64,000 nucleotides of DNA from Haladaptatus pallidirubidus (GCF_020700235.1 NZ_CP085301.1:1302001-1366000); one strand, 5' to 3'; counted from the first letter of the stretch, positions 29,754-39,224 are shown. The notes: a model not told the origin generated them from the sequence alone. Translations and numbers: made by a program.

Positions 29754-29918
29754 ATGAAAGTTACGCCACAGTTGCTCAAAGAATTGCTCACGATTGTCAC
29801 TATGCTTACGACGTTCGTCAACACGATGACAGAGATGGCACATATCACGAACACGCGAATCGTCATCGTCGTTCTGCTGGCCTGCCTCCTCGGATTGACC
29901 TTGTTGATGCGAGAGTGA
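29754..29918 (+). CDS. Small one-helix membrane protein
   Basis: 54 residues, MKVTPQLLKELLTIVTMLTTF then a hydrophobic helix IVIVVLLACLLGLTLLMRE to the end. It starts 60 bases downstream of and divergent from the minus-strand small gene. No family recognised. Listed because the frame, composition and hydrophobic end are all consistent with a small membrane protein; no ribosome binding site proves it. Confidence 0.45.
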   Translation: MKVTPQLLKELLTIVTMLTTFVNTMTEMAHITNTRIVIVVLLACLLGLTLLMRE

Positions 29919-30001
29919 GTAACGAGTGAACGGCCGATGACGCACGAGCGAGAAAATCGAGCACCATCGACCGTCATGCCCACAAGAGTATTTCAGTCAG
30001 G

Positions 30002-32395
30002 TTGTCGAATAGGGTATCGGGAGGGGTGTCAGTGCTTATCATCGATTCGAGTAGCGTCGTTCCACCGCTCGCAGGCCACGAGCTGCTCTTTCTGTTCGGG
30101 CAGTTGTTCATTCTCCTATTCACGGCCCGCGTTCTTGGCGAAGTAGCTAGATACTTCGATTTTCCGTCGGTGTTGGGCGAACTGCTCGCGGGTATTGTCC
30201 TCGGACCGTCAATACTCGGAGCGCTCTTTCCGGGTCTTTTCGTAGCGTTGTTTCCGCCCAACCCAGCGCAGTATCACCTGATCGAAGCGGTTTCGTGGCT
30301 CGGGCTGCTCATGCTGTTGGTCGTCACCGGCTTCGAAACCGACCTCGACCTCATCGCCAGTCGGGCCCGCAGAGCCACCTCGATTGCGAGCGCGAGCATC
30401 GTTGTCCCGTTCGTCCTCGGATTCGGTATCGCGTGGGTGCTTCCGTCGACGTTCCTCACGGCGGACGGAAACCGGTTCGTGTTCAGCCTCTTCATCGCGA
30501 CCGCGCTCTCCATCTCCGCGATTCCCGTCATCGCAAAAATTCTCCTCGACCTCGGTATCATCGAGCGCGAAATCAGCCAGTTGACCATCGCCTCGGGGAT
30601 GATAAATGACACTGTCGGCTGGATTCTCCTCGCCGTCGTCGCCGGACTCGCGCGCGGCACCGAGGAAACGGCGATAACGACCGCGGGGACGACGATTATC
30701 TCCCTCGCTATTTTCCTCCTGTTGTCGTTTACCGTCGGCCTCCGCCTCGTTTCCCGCCTCATTCGCTGGGTCGATAGCACGTTCAACAGCGACCTCTCGC
30801 TCGTCACGACGGTTATGATTCTCGCGCTGGGCGTCGGGACGCTTACGCACGCGCTCAGGCTGGAGGCCGTCCTCGGCGCGTTCGTCGTCGGCGTTCTCGT
30901 CGGGCGGGTGAATCGGTTCGACCAAGGGGTTCGTCACGTCTTCGAAGTCATCACGCTGGGTATCTTCGCCCCAATATTTTTCGCCACGGCGGGACTCCGC
31001 GTCGATTTGACGGCCCTCACGACGCCGTCGATACTGCTCGTCTGTGCCGTCGTGTTAGCCGTCGCCATCGCCGGAAAGTTCATCGGCGCGTTCGTCGGTG
31101 CGCGCGGTGCTGGACTGTCGAACTGGGAAGGCATCGCAATCGGGGCGGGATTGAACGCCCGCGGTGCGCTGGAAATCATCGTCGCAACCGTCGGCCTCAG
31201 CCTCGGCGTGTTAACCGAGACGATGTATACGATAATCGTCGTCATCGCCATCGTTACTTCGCTGTTCGCGCCGCCGATTCTCCGCTTCGCCATCGATCAC
31301 ATCGAACTTTCGGGCGAAGAAGAGCGACGGTTACAGCGCAAACAACGAGATGAACAGAGCTTTTTGGGGTCGGTCTCGCGTGTCCTGCTCCCGACGCGCT
31401 GTAGCGTCCACGCCCAACTCGCCGCACAGTTGCTGGGGCACATCGGCCGAAATCGAGATATTGAAGTGACGAACATGTACGTCGTCGGCGCGAGCGAATC
31501 GAAAGGTAGTTCGATAGTCAGCCGAATACGCCGACGCCTCTCCAAACACGGTTCGAATACGCCCGATCCGCGGAGTAATGGTGGCTCCTCGGCTAGAAAT
31601 CACACCGAAAACGCCGTCGCAGAGAACTGTCTCGACATCGCCACGCAACAGCTATCGCTTTCCGAGGAGATGGTTCACAATCGCGTTCGTCCCAGACGGG
31701 GGCCAGTCGGCGAGACCGTCACCCAGGAACTCCACCGAGGATACGACTTCTTGGTGCTCGGGATGGGAACCGAGAATGGCGAAGCCGGCCGCGAAACAAG
31801 AGACGGTGGAATGAAAACGGAGAATGGCGAAACGGGTCGTAGACCCGGGGATGGCAACGGACGACCGCTGTTCGACCTCGGTATCGAAGACGTGCTTCAA
31901 GCGACATCGACGCCCGTTATGGCCGTGAACGCCAACGTCGATAGCGGAAACGGGCCGCTCGACTCGGTTCCGATTCGACGAATTCTCGTCCCAACGGTCG
32001 GAACCGAATTCAGCCGTCACGCCGCCGAAATCGCCTTCGAAATCGCGCTCGACTGCAACGCATTGGTGGAAGTCGTGCACGTCATCGACCTCAGGCGACT
32101 CCAAGAACTGTTCGTCGGCGAGGCGGACGTGTCCGAGGCGGTCGAAATCGGCACTGAAATCGCCGATCGAGAAGCGATGCTCGGTCGGCAACTCGGTGCG
32201 AACGTGCTGACCGACGTGCTTATGGACGACCATCCGGAGCGCGCGATAATCAACCGAGCGACGACGAACGAGGTCGACCTCATCGTTCTCGGAAGCGAAC
32301 TCCGGTCGCTCTCACAGCGCGCGTTTTTCGGCTATCACGTCGAATACGTGCTGAAAAATGCGCCCTGCTCGGTCGCGGTGGTAAGCTCCCGGTAG
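30002..32395 (+). CDS. CPA2 cation:proton antiporter with C-terminal universal stress domain
   Basis: 797 residues. Residues 10-410 are a Kef/NhaA-like transporter with about 12 helices (SVLGELLAGIVLGPSILG, SLFIATALSISAIPVIAKIL, GMINDTVGWILLAVVAG, GAGLNARGALEIIVATVGL). After it comes a long hydrophilic region with a first degenerate nucleotide-binding half (LLPTRCSVHAQLAAQLLG), a low-complexity linker with the near repeat TENGEAGRETRDGG/TENGETGRRPGDG, and a second, clearer USP domain (RRILVPTVGTEFSRHAAEIA ... DLIVLGSELRS). USP domains bind ATP or c-di-AMP and gate transport. TTG or GTG (30,026) start is possible. Likely exchanges K+ or Na+ for protons in osmotic homeostasis. Confidence 0.9.
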   Translation: MSNRVSGGVSVLIIDSSSVVPPLAGHELLFLFGQLFILLFTARVLGEVARYFDFPSVLGELLAGIVLGPSILGALFPGLFVALFPPNPAQYHLIEAVSWLGLLMLLVVTGFETDLDLIASRARRATSIASASIVVPFVLGFGIAWVLPSTFLTADGNRFVFSLFIATALSISAIPVIAKILLDLGIIEREISQLTIASGMINDTVGWILLAVVAGLARGTEETAITTAGTTIISLAIFLLLSFTVGLRLVSRLIRWVDSTFNSDLSLVTTVMILALGVGTLTHALRLEAVLGAFVVGVLVGRVNRFDQGVRHVFEVITLGIFAPIFFATAGLRVDLTALTTPSILLVCAVVLAVAIAGKFIGAFVGARGAGLSNWEGIAIGAGLNARGALEIIVATVGLSLGVLTETMYTIIVVIAIVTSLFAPPILRFAIDHIELSGEEERRLQRKQRDEQSFLGSVSRVLLPTRCSVHAQLAAQLLGHIGRNRDIEVTNMYVVGASESKGSSIVSRIRRRLSKHGSNTPDPRSNGGSSARNHTENAVAENCLDIATQQLSLSEEMVHNRVRPRRGPVGETVTQELHRGYDFLVLGMGTENGEAGRETRDGGMKTENGETGRRPGDGNGRPLFDLGIEDVLQATSTPVMAVNANVDSGNGPLDSVPIRRILVPTVGTEFSRHAAEIAFEIALDCNALVEVVHVIDLRRLQELFVGEADVSEAVEIGTEIADREAMLGRQLGANVLTDVLMDDHPERAIINRATTNEVDLIVLGSELRSLSQRAFFGYHVEYVLKNAPCSVAVVSSR

Positions 32396-32518
32396 GACGC
32401 GAAACATTCGGCCGGAACGTTTCGGTCATCACCGTCGAGATTGAGATAATCGTTCCGCGAAGGGCATTTCTCGAAAAGATTCATACGCGAACAGCGACTC
32501 AAATCTAGTGCGAACTGA

Positions 32519-33298
32519 ATGGGGGATGTTAGCATGGAGGATTCAAACGACACGGATGACGCACTTCGCACAGATGGTTCAATCATCGTTCCGCCGGACG
32601 ATGAATCACCAACGTGGCTCGAACGCAAGCAACGAACGCAGGGACTAGCTCGCCTAACCTACGAATATTTCGAGCACGCGCGCTACGAAGACCAGCAGTT
32701 GCGACAGGACTCCAGCTACGTCGAGCGTGACGTGCTGGCGTTTCCGACGTGGCCCCACGAGATGATTCGCAACCTCTCCATCGTGAGCTTTTTCGTCGGA
32801 ATGATTCTGTTTCTCTCCGCGACGCTTCCGCCTCATCTCGGCCCACCGGCCGACCCGAGTTCGACGCCGCTCATCATCCTTCCCGACTGGTATCTGTACT
32901 GGTCGTTCGGCCTGCTAAAACTCGGGCCGCTGAACCCGGAGCTCACCGTCCTCGGCGGGGATAAGCTGATGGCCGACCGAACCTACGGCGTCATCGCGAA
33001 CATCGTCGTCGTCGGCGTCATCGCCATCGTCCCGTTCCTGAACAAAGGAAGCGCCCGGCGACCGGTCGAAGAGCCGTTCTGGGCCGCGGTCGGCGTGTTC
33101 GGCGTTATTTTCGCCATCACGATTAGCGCCTTCGCGGTACAGAACCTCGTCCCCATCGACGCGAACTTGCTCTTCGACCTCACGATGCTCCTTCCGTTCG
33201 TCGGCGGGCTCATGACCTACGCGATTCTCAAATCGATGCGCGAGGGATACATGTTCGAACTCAACCGACGCTACTACCGACTGCGCCCACCGAAGTGA
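32519..33298 (+). CDS. Cytochrome b C-terminal (subunit IV-like) protein
   Basis: 259 residues. After an acidic N terminus and FPTWPHEMIRNLSIVSFF come three to four membrane helices with the quinol-site motif LPDWYLYW (the PEWY loop, here PDWY) and GPLNPELTVLGGDKL. This matches the C-terminal domain of cytochrome b, the part equivalent to subunit IV of b6f. No heme-binding N-terminal cytochrome b, Rieske protein or cytochrome c gene is adjacent, so its complex partners must be encoded elsewhere. It is followed by a convergent gene. Confidence 0.8.
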   Translation: MGDVSMEDSNDTDDALRTDGSIIVPPDDESPTWLERKQRTQGLARLTYEYFEHARYEDQQLRQDSSYVERDVLAFPTWPHEMIRNLSIVSFFVGMILFLSATLPPHLGPPADPSSTPLIILPDWYLYWSFGLLKLGPLNPELTVLGGDKLMADRTYGVIANIVVVGVIAIVPFLNKGSARRPVEEPFWAAVGVFGVIFAITISAFAVQNLVPIDANLLFDLTMLLPFVGGLMTYAILKSMREGYMFELNRRYYRLRPPK

Positions 33299-33347
33299 GC
33301 GCGGTCGGGCGGTATCGTTGGAAAACCGACGGAAACCGAGCCTCCGC

Positions 33348-34178
33348 TCAGTCGATGGTACCCAAACGACCCGGCGCGCCTCCGGCGACGCCGGGTCGCC
33401 GAAGCGCGTCCCAGAGCGTCGCTTGATTGCTCGTTACGACCGGAATTCCGAGGTCGGCTTCGAGCGCTTCTATCGACGGAAACGTCCGGTAGTTCGTGCA
33501 GGAGACGAACACGGCGTCTACGGAGTCGGCGAGCGGTTTCGAATCGCCTGCCGACTCCGACTTCGAGTTCGAAGTCGGTTCAGAATCTGATTTTGAACTC
33601 GACTCCGACCGGGAACTCGAATCCGAATTTAGTTCGAGTTCCGAAACGACTTTCCGAACCTGTCGGTAGGTGTCTTCGGGTCGCAGCGTCCCGATTCCGA
33701 TGTTCGCCTCGATTCCGCGTCCGTCCAGTTCGACCACGTCGAATCCGGCGTCGTTCAAGTACGATTCCTCGCGGTCGTTCAGTTCGTCGGTGTACGGCGT
33801 CACGACCGCGATTCGTTCGGCGTCGAGCGCCCGCAGCGCGCGTTTGACCGACAGCGCGGTGGCGACCGCGGGCACTTCCGCCGTCTCCGACAGCGACCGT
33901 TCGAGGTCGCCGTCGAATCCGCTTCCGTGCAGGAGGCTTCCGGTCGTGCAGGCGTAGGCCACCACGTCCACGTTCGCGTGGGCGAGTCGCTCCGCGCAGG
34001 CGACCGCATCGTCCGCCATCGAATCCAGCTCCGCCACGGTCACCGATTCGAGGGGCATCCGGGCCGCGTGAAGGCTCACGCCGTCGGGGAGCGCCCGCCG
34101 AAACTCGCCTTCGACGGTCGTGTTCGAGGACGGGACGACGACGCCGAGACGGGCGCGCCAGCCGAACATTATCGCCAC
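33348..34178 (-). CDS. Asp/Glu racemase superfamily protein (maleate isomerase/AMDase-like)
   Basis: 276 residues. The opening GVVVPSSNTTVEGEF is the signature of the maleate isomerase/arylmalonate decarboxylase branch. The two catalytic-type cysteines are in VVAYACTTGSLLHG and AVFVSCTNYRTF, as in Asp/Glu and hydantoin racemases. A Ser-rich acidic insertion of about 35 residues (from LELNSDSSS to ADSV) splits the two cysteine lobes. It is the last gene of the NRAMP-like/hyuA/hyuB operon, 19 bases after hyuB, so racemisation or isomerisation of a hydantoin-like substrate is plausible. Confidence 0.85.
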   Translation of the reverse strand: MAIMFGWRARLGVVVPSSNTTVEGEFRRALPDGVSLHAARMPLESVTVAELDSMADDAVACAERLAHANVDVVAYACTTGSLLHGSGFDGDLERSLSETAEVPAVATALSVKRALRALDAERIAVVTPYTDELNDREESYLNDAGFDVVELDGRGIEANIGIGTLRPEDTYRQVRKVVSELELNSDSSSRSESSSKSDSEPTSNSKSESAGDSKPLADSVDAVFVSCTNYRTFPSIEALEADLGIPVVTSNQATLWDALRRPGVAGGAPGRLGTID

Positions 34179-34197
34179 CTCCGTTCCCGATTTTCGC

Positions 34198-35826
34198 TCA
34201 TTCGTCCCGCTCCATTTTTTCGTCCTTACGGTCGCGTTCGATCTCCGCCGGGTCGCGTTCGTCGGCGAATCCGTGGCCGCCGCCGCCCGGCGTGGCGACG
34301 GTAATCGTCGTCCCGGAAGATACGTCGCGCGTCGTCTTCGCCGGAACGAGTTCGCCCGAAATGCGGTTCTCGCCCGGCTCGCCGTCCTCTCCGCCCGCGA
34401 TGCCTCGCGGAGCGACTCGACGGCGTTCGGTCAGCAGGGACACCGTTGCGTCCGCTTCGACCGTAACGGAACGAACGACGCCGAGGCCGCCCCGGTGTTC
34501 GCCGCGCCCGCCGCTGTTTTCGCGGAGCCCGTACTCCTCCACGAACAGCGGATATTCGGCTTCGAGCGCCTCGACCGGCGTGTTCAGCGTGTTGGTCATC
34601 CCGACCTGCACGCCGTCCATGCCGTCCTTCGTCGGCCTGCCGCCGAATCCACCGGCGATGGTTTCGTAATAGGTAAAGCCGTCGTCGCCGCCGCCCCGAC
34701 TTCCGATGGTGAGGTTGTTCATCGTTCCCTGCCCCTGCGCGGGAACGCGATCGGGTGCCGCCTCCGCGAACGCGGTGAACACCACGTCGGTTACGCGCTG
34801 GCTGGTTTCGACGTTGCCGCCGACGACCGCCGCGGGAGGCCGGGGATTCAGCAGCGACCTCTCGGGAACAGACACTGAAATCGGGTCGTAACAGCCCTGA
34901 TTCGGCGGAATTTCCGGGTCGGTCACGCACCGGATGACGAAGTACACCGCGCTTTTGGCGACCGCCAGCGGCGCGTTCACGTTTCCGGCGACCTGTTCCG
35001 CGGTTCCGGCGAAATCGACCTCGATTCGGTCGCCGTCGACCGTCACCGACACCTCGATTGGAATCTCATCGTCCGTGACGCCGTCGCCCTCCATCACGTC
35101 GCGGGCGCGGAACTCCCCGTCCGGCAGGTCGGCGAGTTCCGCGCTGATGCGTTCGCGTGAGTAGTTCATCACCGCGTCGAAGGCAGAGACGACGCGGGTT
35201 TCGCCGTGTTCTTCCACGAGGTCGCCGAGTCGCTCTTCCGCCCGTTCGTTGGCCGCGATTTGCGCGCGGATGTCCGCCTTGCGTTCGCCGGGATTCCGGA
35301 CGTTCGCGAGCAGGAGGTTCATCACGTCGTCGTTCACGTCGCCGCCCGTTACAAGTCGAACCGGCGGCAGTCGGATTCCCTCTTGATAGATTTCCCGCGC
35401 TCCGGCGGGCATGCTTCCAGGGGTCATCCCGCCCACGTCGGCGTGGTGCGCGCGGGAACCCGCGTAGCCGAGAATCTCACCGTCGATAGAAACCGGTGAT
35501 ACCATCGTCACGTCGGGGAGGTGGGTTCCGCCTTCGAACGGGTCGTTTAGCACGAACACGTCGCCGGGTTCCGGGTCGTACGAAAGCACCGTCGTCACCG
35601 CCGCGGGCATCGCACCAAGGTGAACCGGGATGTGTTCGGCCTGCGCGACGAGTCGCCCCTCGGCGTCGAAGAGGGCCGTGGAGCAGTCTCGGCGCTCCTT
35701 GATGTTCGGCGAGTACGACGACGTGATGAGCACGTGGCCCATCTCCTCGGCGACGCTCTCGAACTGATTGCGCATGATTTCGAGCGTCACCGGGTCGATG
35801 TCCGCCGCCGATTCAGTTCCGCTCAT
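34198..35826 (-). CDS. Hydantoinase/oxoprolinase family B subunit (HyuB)
   Basis: 542 residues, usual length. Family signatures are DPVTLEIMRNQFESVAEEMG, ERRDCSTALFDAEGRLVAQ, HIPVHLGAM, VFVLNDPFEGGTHLPDVT and the C-terminal GGGGHGFADERDP. Pairs with HyuA to hydrolyse a cyclic amide in an ATP-dependent way; known members act on N-methylhydantoin, 5-oxoproline, caprolactam or acetone. Its ATG overlaps the HyuA stop by four bases (ATGA), so translation is coupled. Confidence 0.93.
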   Translation of the reverse strand: MSGTESAADIDPVTLEIMRNQFESVAEEMGHVLITSSYSPNIKERRDCSTALFDAEGRLVAQAEHIPVHLGAMPAAVTTVLSYDPEPGDVFVLNDPFEGGTHLPDVTMVSPVSIDGEILGYAGSRAHHADVGGMTPGSMPAGAREIYQEGIRLPPVRLVTGGDVNDDVMNLLLANVRNPGERKADIRAQIAANERAEERLGDLVEEHGETRVVSAFDAVMNYSRERISAELADLPDGEFRARDVMEGDGVTDDEIPIEVSVTVDGDRIEVDFAGTAEQVAGNVNAPLAVAKSAVYFVIRCVTDPEIPPNQGCYDPISVSVPERSLLNPRPPAAVVGGNVETSQRVTDVVFTAFAEAAPDRVPAQGQGTMNNLTIGSRGGGDDGFTYYETIAGGFGGRPTKDGMDGVQVGMTNTLNTPVEALEAEYPLFVEEYGLRENSGGRGEHRGGLGVVRSVTVEADATVSLLTERRRVAPRGIAGGEDGEPGENRISGELVPAKTTRDVSSGTTITVATPGGGGHGFADERDPAEIERDRKDEKMERDE

Positions 35827-37829
35827 TCTCCATCACCTCCCGACAGCACGAGCGTTCCATCCGCTTGCACCGTTCCCGTCCACGCCGGGGGGACGACGAC
35901 GGTGCTTTCTTTCTGTTCGAGAATTGCGGGACCTTCGACCGTTCGACCCTCACCGAGTCCGACCCGGTCGAAAACCGGCGTCTCGTGGCGCTGATCGCCG
36001 AAAAAGACCTCTCGGGATCCCTTTCTGGCTTCGCCCGCGGTTCGGTAGGAGACGGCGGGCGATTCGCGTTCGACGACCGCCGTCGCTCGCAGATTCACGA
36101 GTTCTATCGGATCGTCCATCGTGTAGCCGTAGGCGTTTTCGTGCGCCTCACGGAATCGCTCCGCGACCGCCTCGGCGTCGAACGATTCTCCGGCGGAAAC
36201 CGTGAGTTCGAAGCTCTGGCCCACGTATCGTAGATCCGCCGCCCGACGAACCGCCGCGGTCTCGGGCTTTTCCACGTCGGAAAGCACGTCGTCCGTGAGT
36301 TCGTCGTAGGTCGATTCGACCGAATCCAGTGTGATTCCAGAAAGCTGGCTTCGCAGTGTTTTGACCGAATCGTGTTTCTCGTCCGCGGCGAGGAGGCCGT
36401 AGGCCGACAGCACGCCGCAGGCGTGGGGGACGACGACCGAGCTCATGTCGAGACTTTCAGCGAGCGCGGCGGCGTGCATCGGTCCTGCGCCGCCGAACGC
36501 GACGAGGCCGAACCCGCGCGGGTCGTGACCGCGTTCGACAGTCACGGCCCGAATCGCTCGCGTCATGTTCGCGTTTGCGACCCGGAAGACGCCGCGCGCG
36601 GCGTCGAGCGCGCTTTCGAGTCCCGCCTCGTCAGCGAGTCGGGAGAGGGCGTCGTGGGCAGCCTGCACGTCCAGTTCGAGCTCGCCGCCGAGAGCCGAAC
36701 TCCCGCCGATGTAGCCGAGGACGACGTTCGCGTCGGTGACCGTGGGTTTTGTTCCACCGCGCCCGTAGCAGGCCGGGCCGGGGTTCGCGCCGGACGACTG
36801 CGGGCCGACCCGGAGCGCGTTTCCGGCGTCAATCCACGCGATTGAACCTCCGCCAGCGCCGACCGTGTTCACGTCGACCATCGGGGTTTTGATCGGTCGG
36901 CCGTTGATTTCGGCGTTCGTCGTTCGCTCGACCTCGCCGTCCCGGACGAGGCTCACGTCGCTCGACGTGCCGCCCATGTCGAAGGTGACCAATCCGTCGA
37001 GATTGCTCTGGTTCGCCGTTTCCGCCGCGCCGACGACGCCCCCGGCGGGACCCGACATCGTCGTCGTCACCGCGTGTTCGCGGACGGTTTTCGCCGGGGC
37101 GATGCCGCCGTTCGCCTGCATGATTCGCGGCACCGGCACGCCGAGGGTTTCGGCGCGCTCCTCCAACCGACCGATGTAGGCGTCGATGGCCGGAGTGACG
37201 TAGGCGTCCACGACCGTCGTCGATGTTCGTTCGTACTCACGGAACTCCGCGAGCACTTCGTGCGACGCGGAGACGGGAACGTCGAGTTCCTCGCGGAGGG
37301 TGTCGGCAACCAACTGCTCGTTTTCCGGATGCTGATAGGCGTGTAGAAGGGCGACTGCGACGCTTTCCGCGCCGCAGTCGCGGATGCGTTTCGCGACCTT
37401 TCGAATCTCGTTTTCGTCGGGCGAAGCCCGAACCCCGCCGATTGCGGTTCGCTCCGCGACTTCGAACCTGCGCCGCCGCGGAACGAGCGGCGCGGGTTTG
37501 TCCGCGTTCACGTCGTACAGGTCGGGGCGGGCCTGTCGCCCGATTTCCAGCACGTCGCGGAAGCCCTCGGTGGTCACGAGGGCCGTTTTCGCCCCGTTCT
37601 CTTCGAGCAGGGCGTTGACGGAAACCGTCATCGCGTGGGTGAAGGCGTCTACGTCGCTCGGGTCGATTCCGGCCTCCTCGCAGGCTTTTTCGATACCGGA
37701 AATGACGCCGACGCTCTGGTCGTCCGTGCTCGGAACTTTCGCCGTCACGAGTTCGTCGTCGGGCGGAAGGAGAACCACGTCCGTGAACGTTCCGCCAACG
37801 TCCACGCCGACGCGGGTGTTCCCGGCCAT
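35823..37829 (-). CDS. Hydantoinase/oxoprolinase family A subunit (HyuA)
   Basis: 668 residues. The N terminus VGVDVGGTFTDVVLL is the ATP-binding phosphate-1 loop, with further ASKHA-type motifs LVTFDMGGTSSDVSLV and GAGGGSIAWIDAGNALRVGP, and FGGAGPMHAAALAE toward the end. It is the ATPase partner of HyuB. Its ATG follows the NRAMP-like stop with no spacing. The substrate cannot be fixed by reading; the racemase and the truncated N-carbamoyl amino acid hydrolase at 62,960 make hydantoin-type compounds attractive. Confidence 0.93.
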   Translation of the reverse strand: MAGNTRVGVDVGGTFTDVVLLPPDDELVTAKVPSTDDQSVGVISGIEKACEEAGIDPSDVDAFTHAMTVSVNALLEENGAKTALVTTEGFRDVLEIGRQARPDLYDVNADKPAPLVPRRRRFEVAERTAIGGVRASPDENEIRKVAKRIRDCGAESVAVALLHAYQHPENEQLVADTLREELDVPVSASHEVLAEFREYERTSTTVVDAYVTPAIDAYIGRLEERAETLGVPVPRIMQANGGIAPAKTVREHAVTTTMSGPAGGVVGAAETANQSNLDGLVTFDMGGTSSDVSLVRDGEVERTTNAEINGRPIKTPMVDVNTVGAGGGSIAWIDAGNALRVGPQSSGANPGPACYGRGGTKPTVTDANVVLGYIGGSSALGGELELDVQAAHDALSRLADEAGLESALDAARGVFRVANANMTRAIRAVTVERGHDPRGFGLVAFGGAGPMHAAALAESLDMSSVVVPHACGVLSAYGLLAADEKHDSVKTLRSQLSGITLDSVESTYDELTDDVLSDVEKPETAAVRRAADLRYVGQSFELTVSAGESFDAEAVAERFREAHENAYGYTMDDPIELVNLRATAVVERESPAVSYRTAGEARKGSREVFFGDQRHETPVFDRVGLGEGRTVEGPAILEQKESTVVVPPAWTGTVQADGTLVLSGGDGE

Positions 37830-39047
37830 TCAGAACACCCCCAAACTCTGCGCAACGCCGTAGAGTGATCGGAATCCGAGCCAAACGACGACGAGCGTGA
37901 CGACCACGCCGATGACGTTCTGGGCGGTGCTGTTCACGTACTCCCCGAGAATGTCGCGGTCGTTCATCACGTAGATGAGGAAGAGTGCGACGATGGGAAG
38001 AAGGATTCCGTTTGCGACCTGCGCGAAGACGATTGCCTGCACGGGCTGGAAACCGAGGGCGGAAAAGACGATGCCGACGAGCAGAATCGAACCCCAGACG
38101 GCGCGGAACTTCGTCGATTTGAGGTCGGTGTCCCAACCGAGCGCCCCGGCGGTGGCGTAGGCTCCGGCCAGCGGCGCGGTCGTCGCGCTCGTGAACCCGG
38201 CGGCAAATAGGCCGATGCTGAATAGAACGGTCGCCTGCGTCCCCGCGAGCGGTTCTATCTGTTCCGCCATCGTACTCACGTCGCTGATTTCGGTGCCGAC
38301 GGGGAACACCGCCGCGGCGGTGACGAGGATGGCGATGGTAATTACGCCGCCGATGAGAATCGAGAGTATCGTGTCGGCGCGCGATTCCGGCAACTCGTCC
38401 GGCCCGGCCCACCGCTCTTGGACGCTCCCGGCGTGCAAGAAGAGGTTGTAGCCGACGACGGTGGTTCCGATGAGACCCGTAATGAGGAAGACGGAGCCCT
38501 CCGGAACGCTGGGGACGAATCCCATCGCCAGCGCGCCGAGGTCGGGGCCGATGATTATTGCGTTGGCGACGAACGCGACGGCCATGAGCGCCACGAGGCC
38601 GACGAGGGACTTCTCGATGAGTTTGTACCGACCGGTCCACAGCAGTACGCCGGCGCAGATTCCCATCAGCGGTCCCCAAACGTTCGCGCTGACACCCGTG
38701 ATTCCGGCGAGCCCGGCGGCCCCGCCGAGGATGTTCCCGGTTTCGTAGGCCGCGGTTCCGACTCCGATTGCGCTCACAACGAGTGCGATGCTGACCGTCG
38801 AGAAAACGGGGTTGTCGAACTGGTCTTTGAGTGCCTCGCCGAGTCCGTTTCGCGATACGACGCCGAGACGGGCGCTCATCTCCTGCAACACGATGGTTGC
38901 GACGATTGAAAACACGATGGTCCAGACGAGGGCGTAGCCGAACTCCGCACCCGTTACGCTCGCGGTCGTCACGGTTCCAGGGCCGATGAACGCCGCCGCG
39001 ACCATCGCGCCAGGGCCGATGGATTGTATCCTATCTATAATGTTCAT
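37830..39047 (-). CDS. NRAMP-like transporter without the metal-binding motif
   Basis: 405 residues from MNIIDRIQSIGPG (a Met 27 bases upstream gives 414). It has about 11 helices of the LeuT/NRAMP fold. True NRAMPs bind metal through DPGN in helix 1 and MPH in helix 6. Here the positions read GPGT (FIGPGTVTTAS) and VGYN (GTTVVGYNLFLHAGSVQ), so Asp, Asn and Met are all lost while the surrounding family pattern (NLFLHAG, EMSARLG) stays. It heads the hyu operon, so transport of a cyclic amide or amino acid is inferred rather than Mn or Fe. Confidence 0.88.
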   Translation of the reverse strand: MNIIDRIQSIGPGAMVAAAFIGPGTVTTASVTGAEFGYALVWTIVFSIVATIVLQEMSARLGVVSRNGLGEALKDQFDNPVFSTVSIALVVSAIGVGTAAYETGNILGGAAGLAGITGVSANVWGPLMGICAGVLLWTGRYKLIEKSLVGLVALMAVAFVANAIIIGPDLGALAMGFVPSVPEGSVFLITGLIGTTVVGYNLFLHAGSVQERWAGPDELPESRADTILSILIGGVITIAILVTAAAVFPVGTEISDVSTMAEQIEPLAGTQATVLFSIGLFAAGFTSATTAPLAGAYATAGALGWDTDLKSTKFRAVWGSILLVGIVFSALGFQPVQAIVFAQVANGILLPIVALFLIYVMNDRDILGEYVNSTAQNVIGVVVTLVVVWLGFRSLYGVAQSLGVF

Positions 39048-39224
39048 GGTTGTTGACGTGCTATGTCGCCACAACCCATGGTTTGAACTTAAAACCCTCC
39101 TAAGAATGCCGTGTACTGCTTTCTACGCTACTGTGTGGTTGTTATGAAGTAGTATGAAACCGTATGTGGTGTTCACACGGTACCAAATTTTTCCCCCTTC
39201 CTTTCTCTCGTTCAAACTCCCCTC

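Noticed and set aside
37237..38679. 480-codon Arg/His-rich minus-strand frame overlapping hyuA and the NRAMP-like gene
   Set aside because: Out-of-frame reading, extremely basic composition, unlike haloarchaeal proteins.
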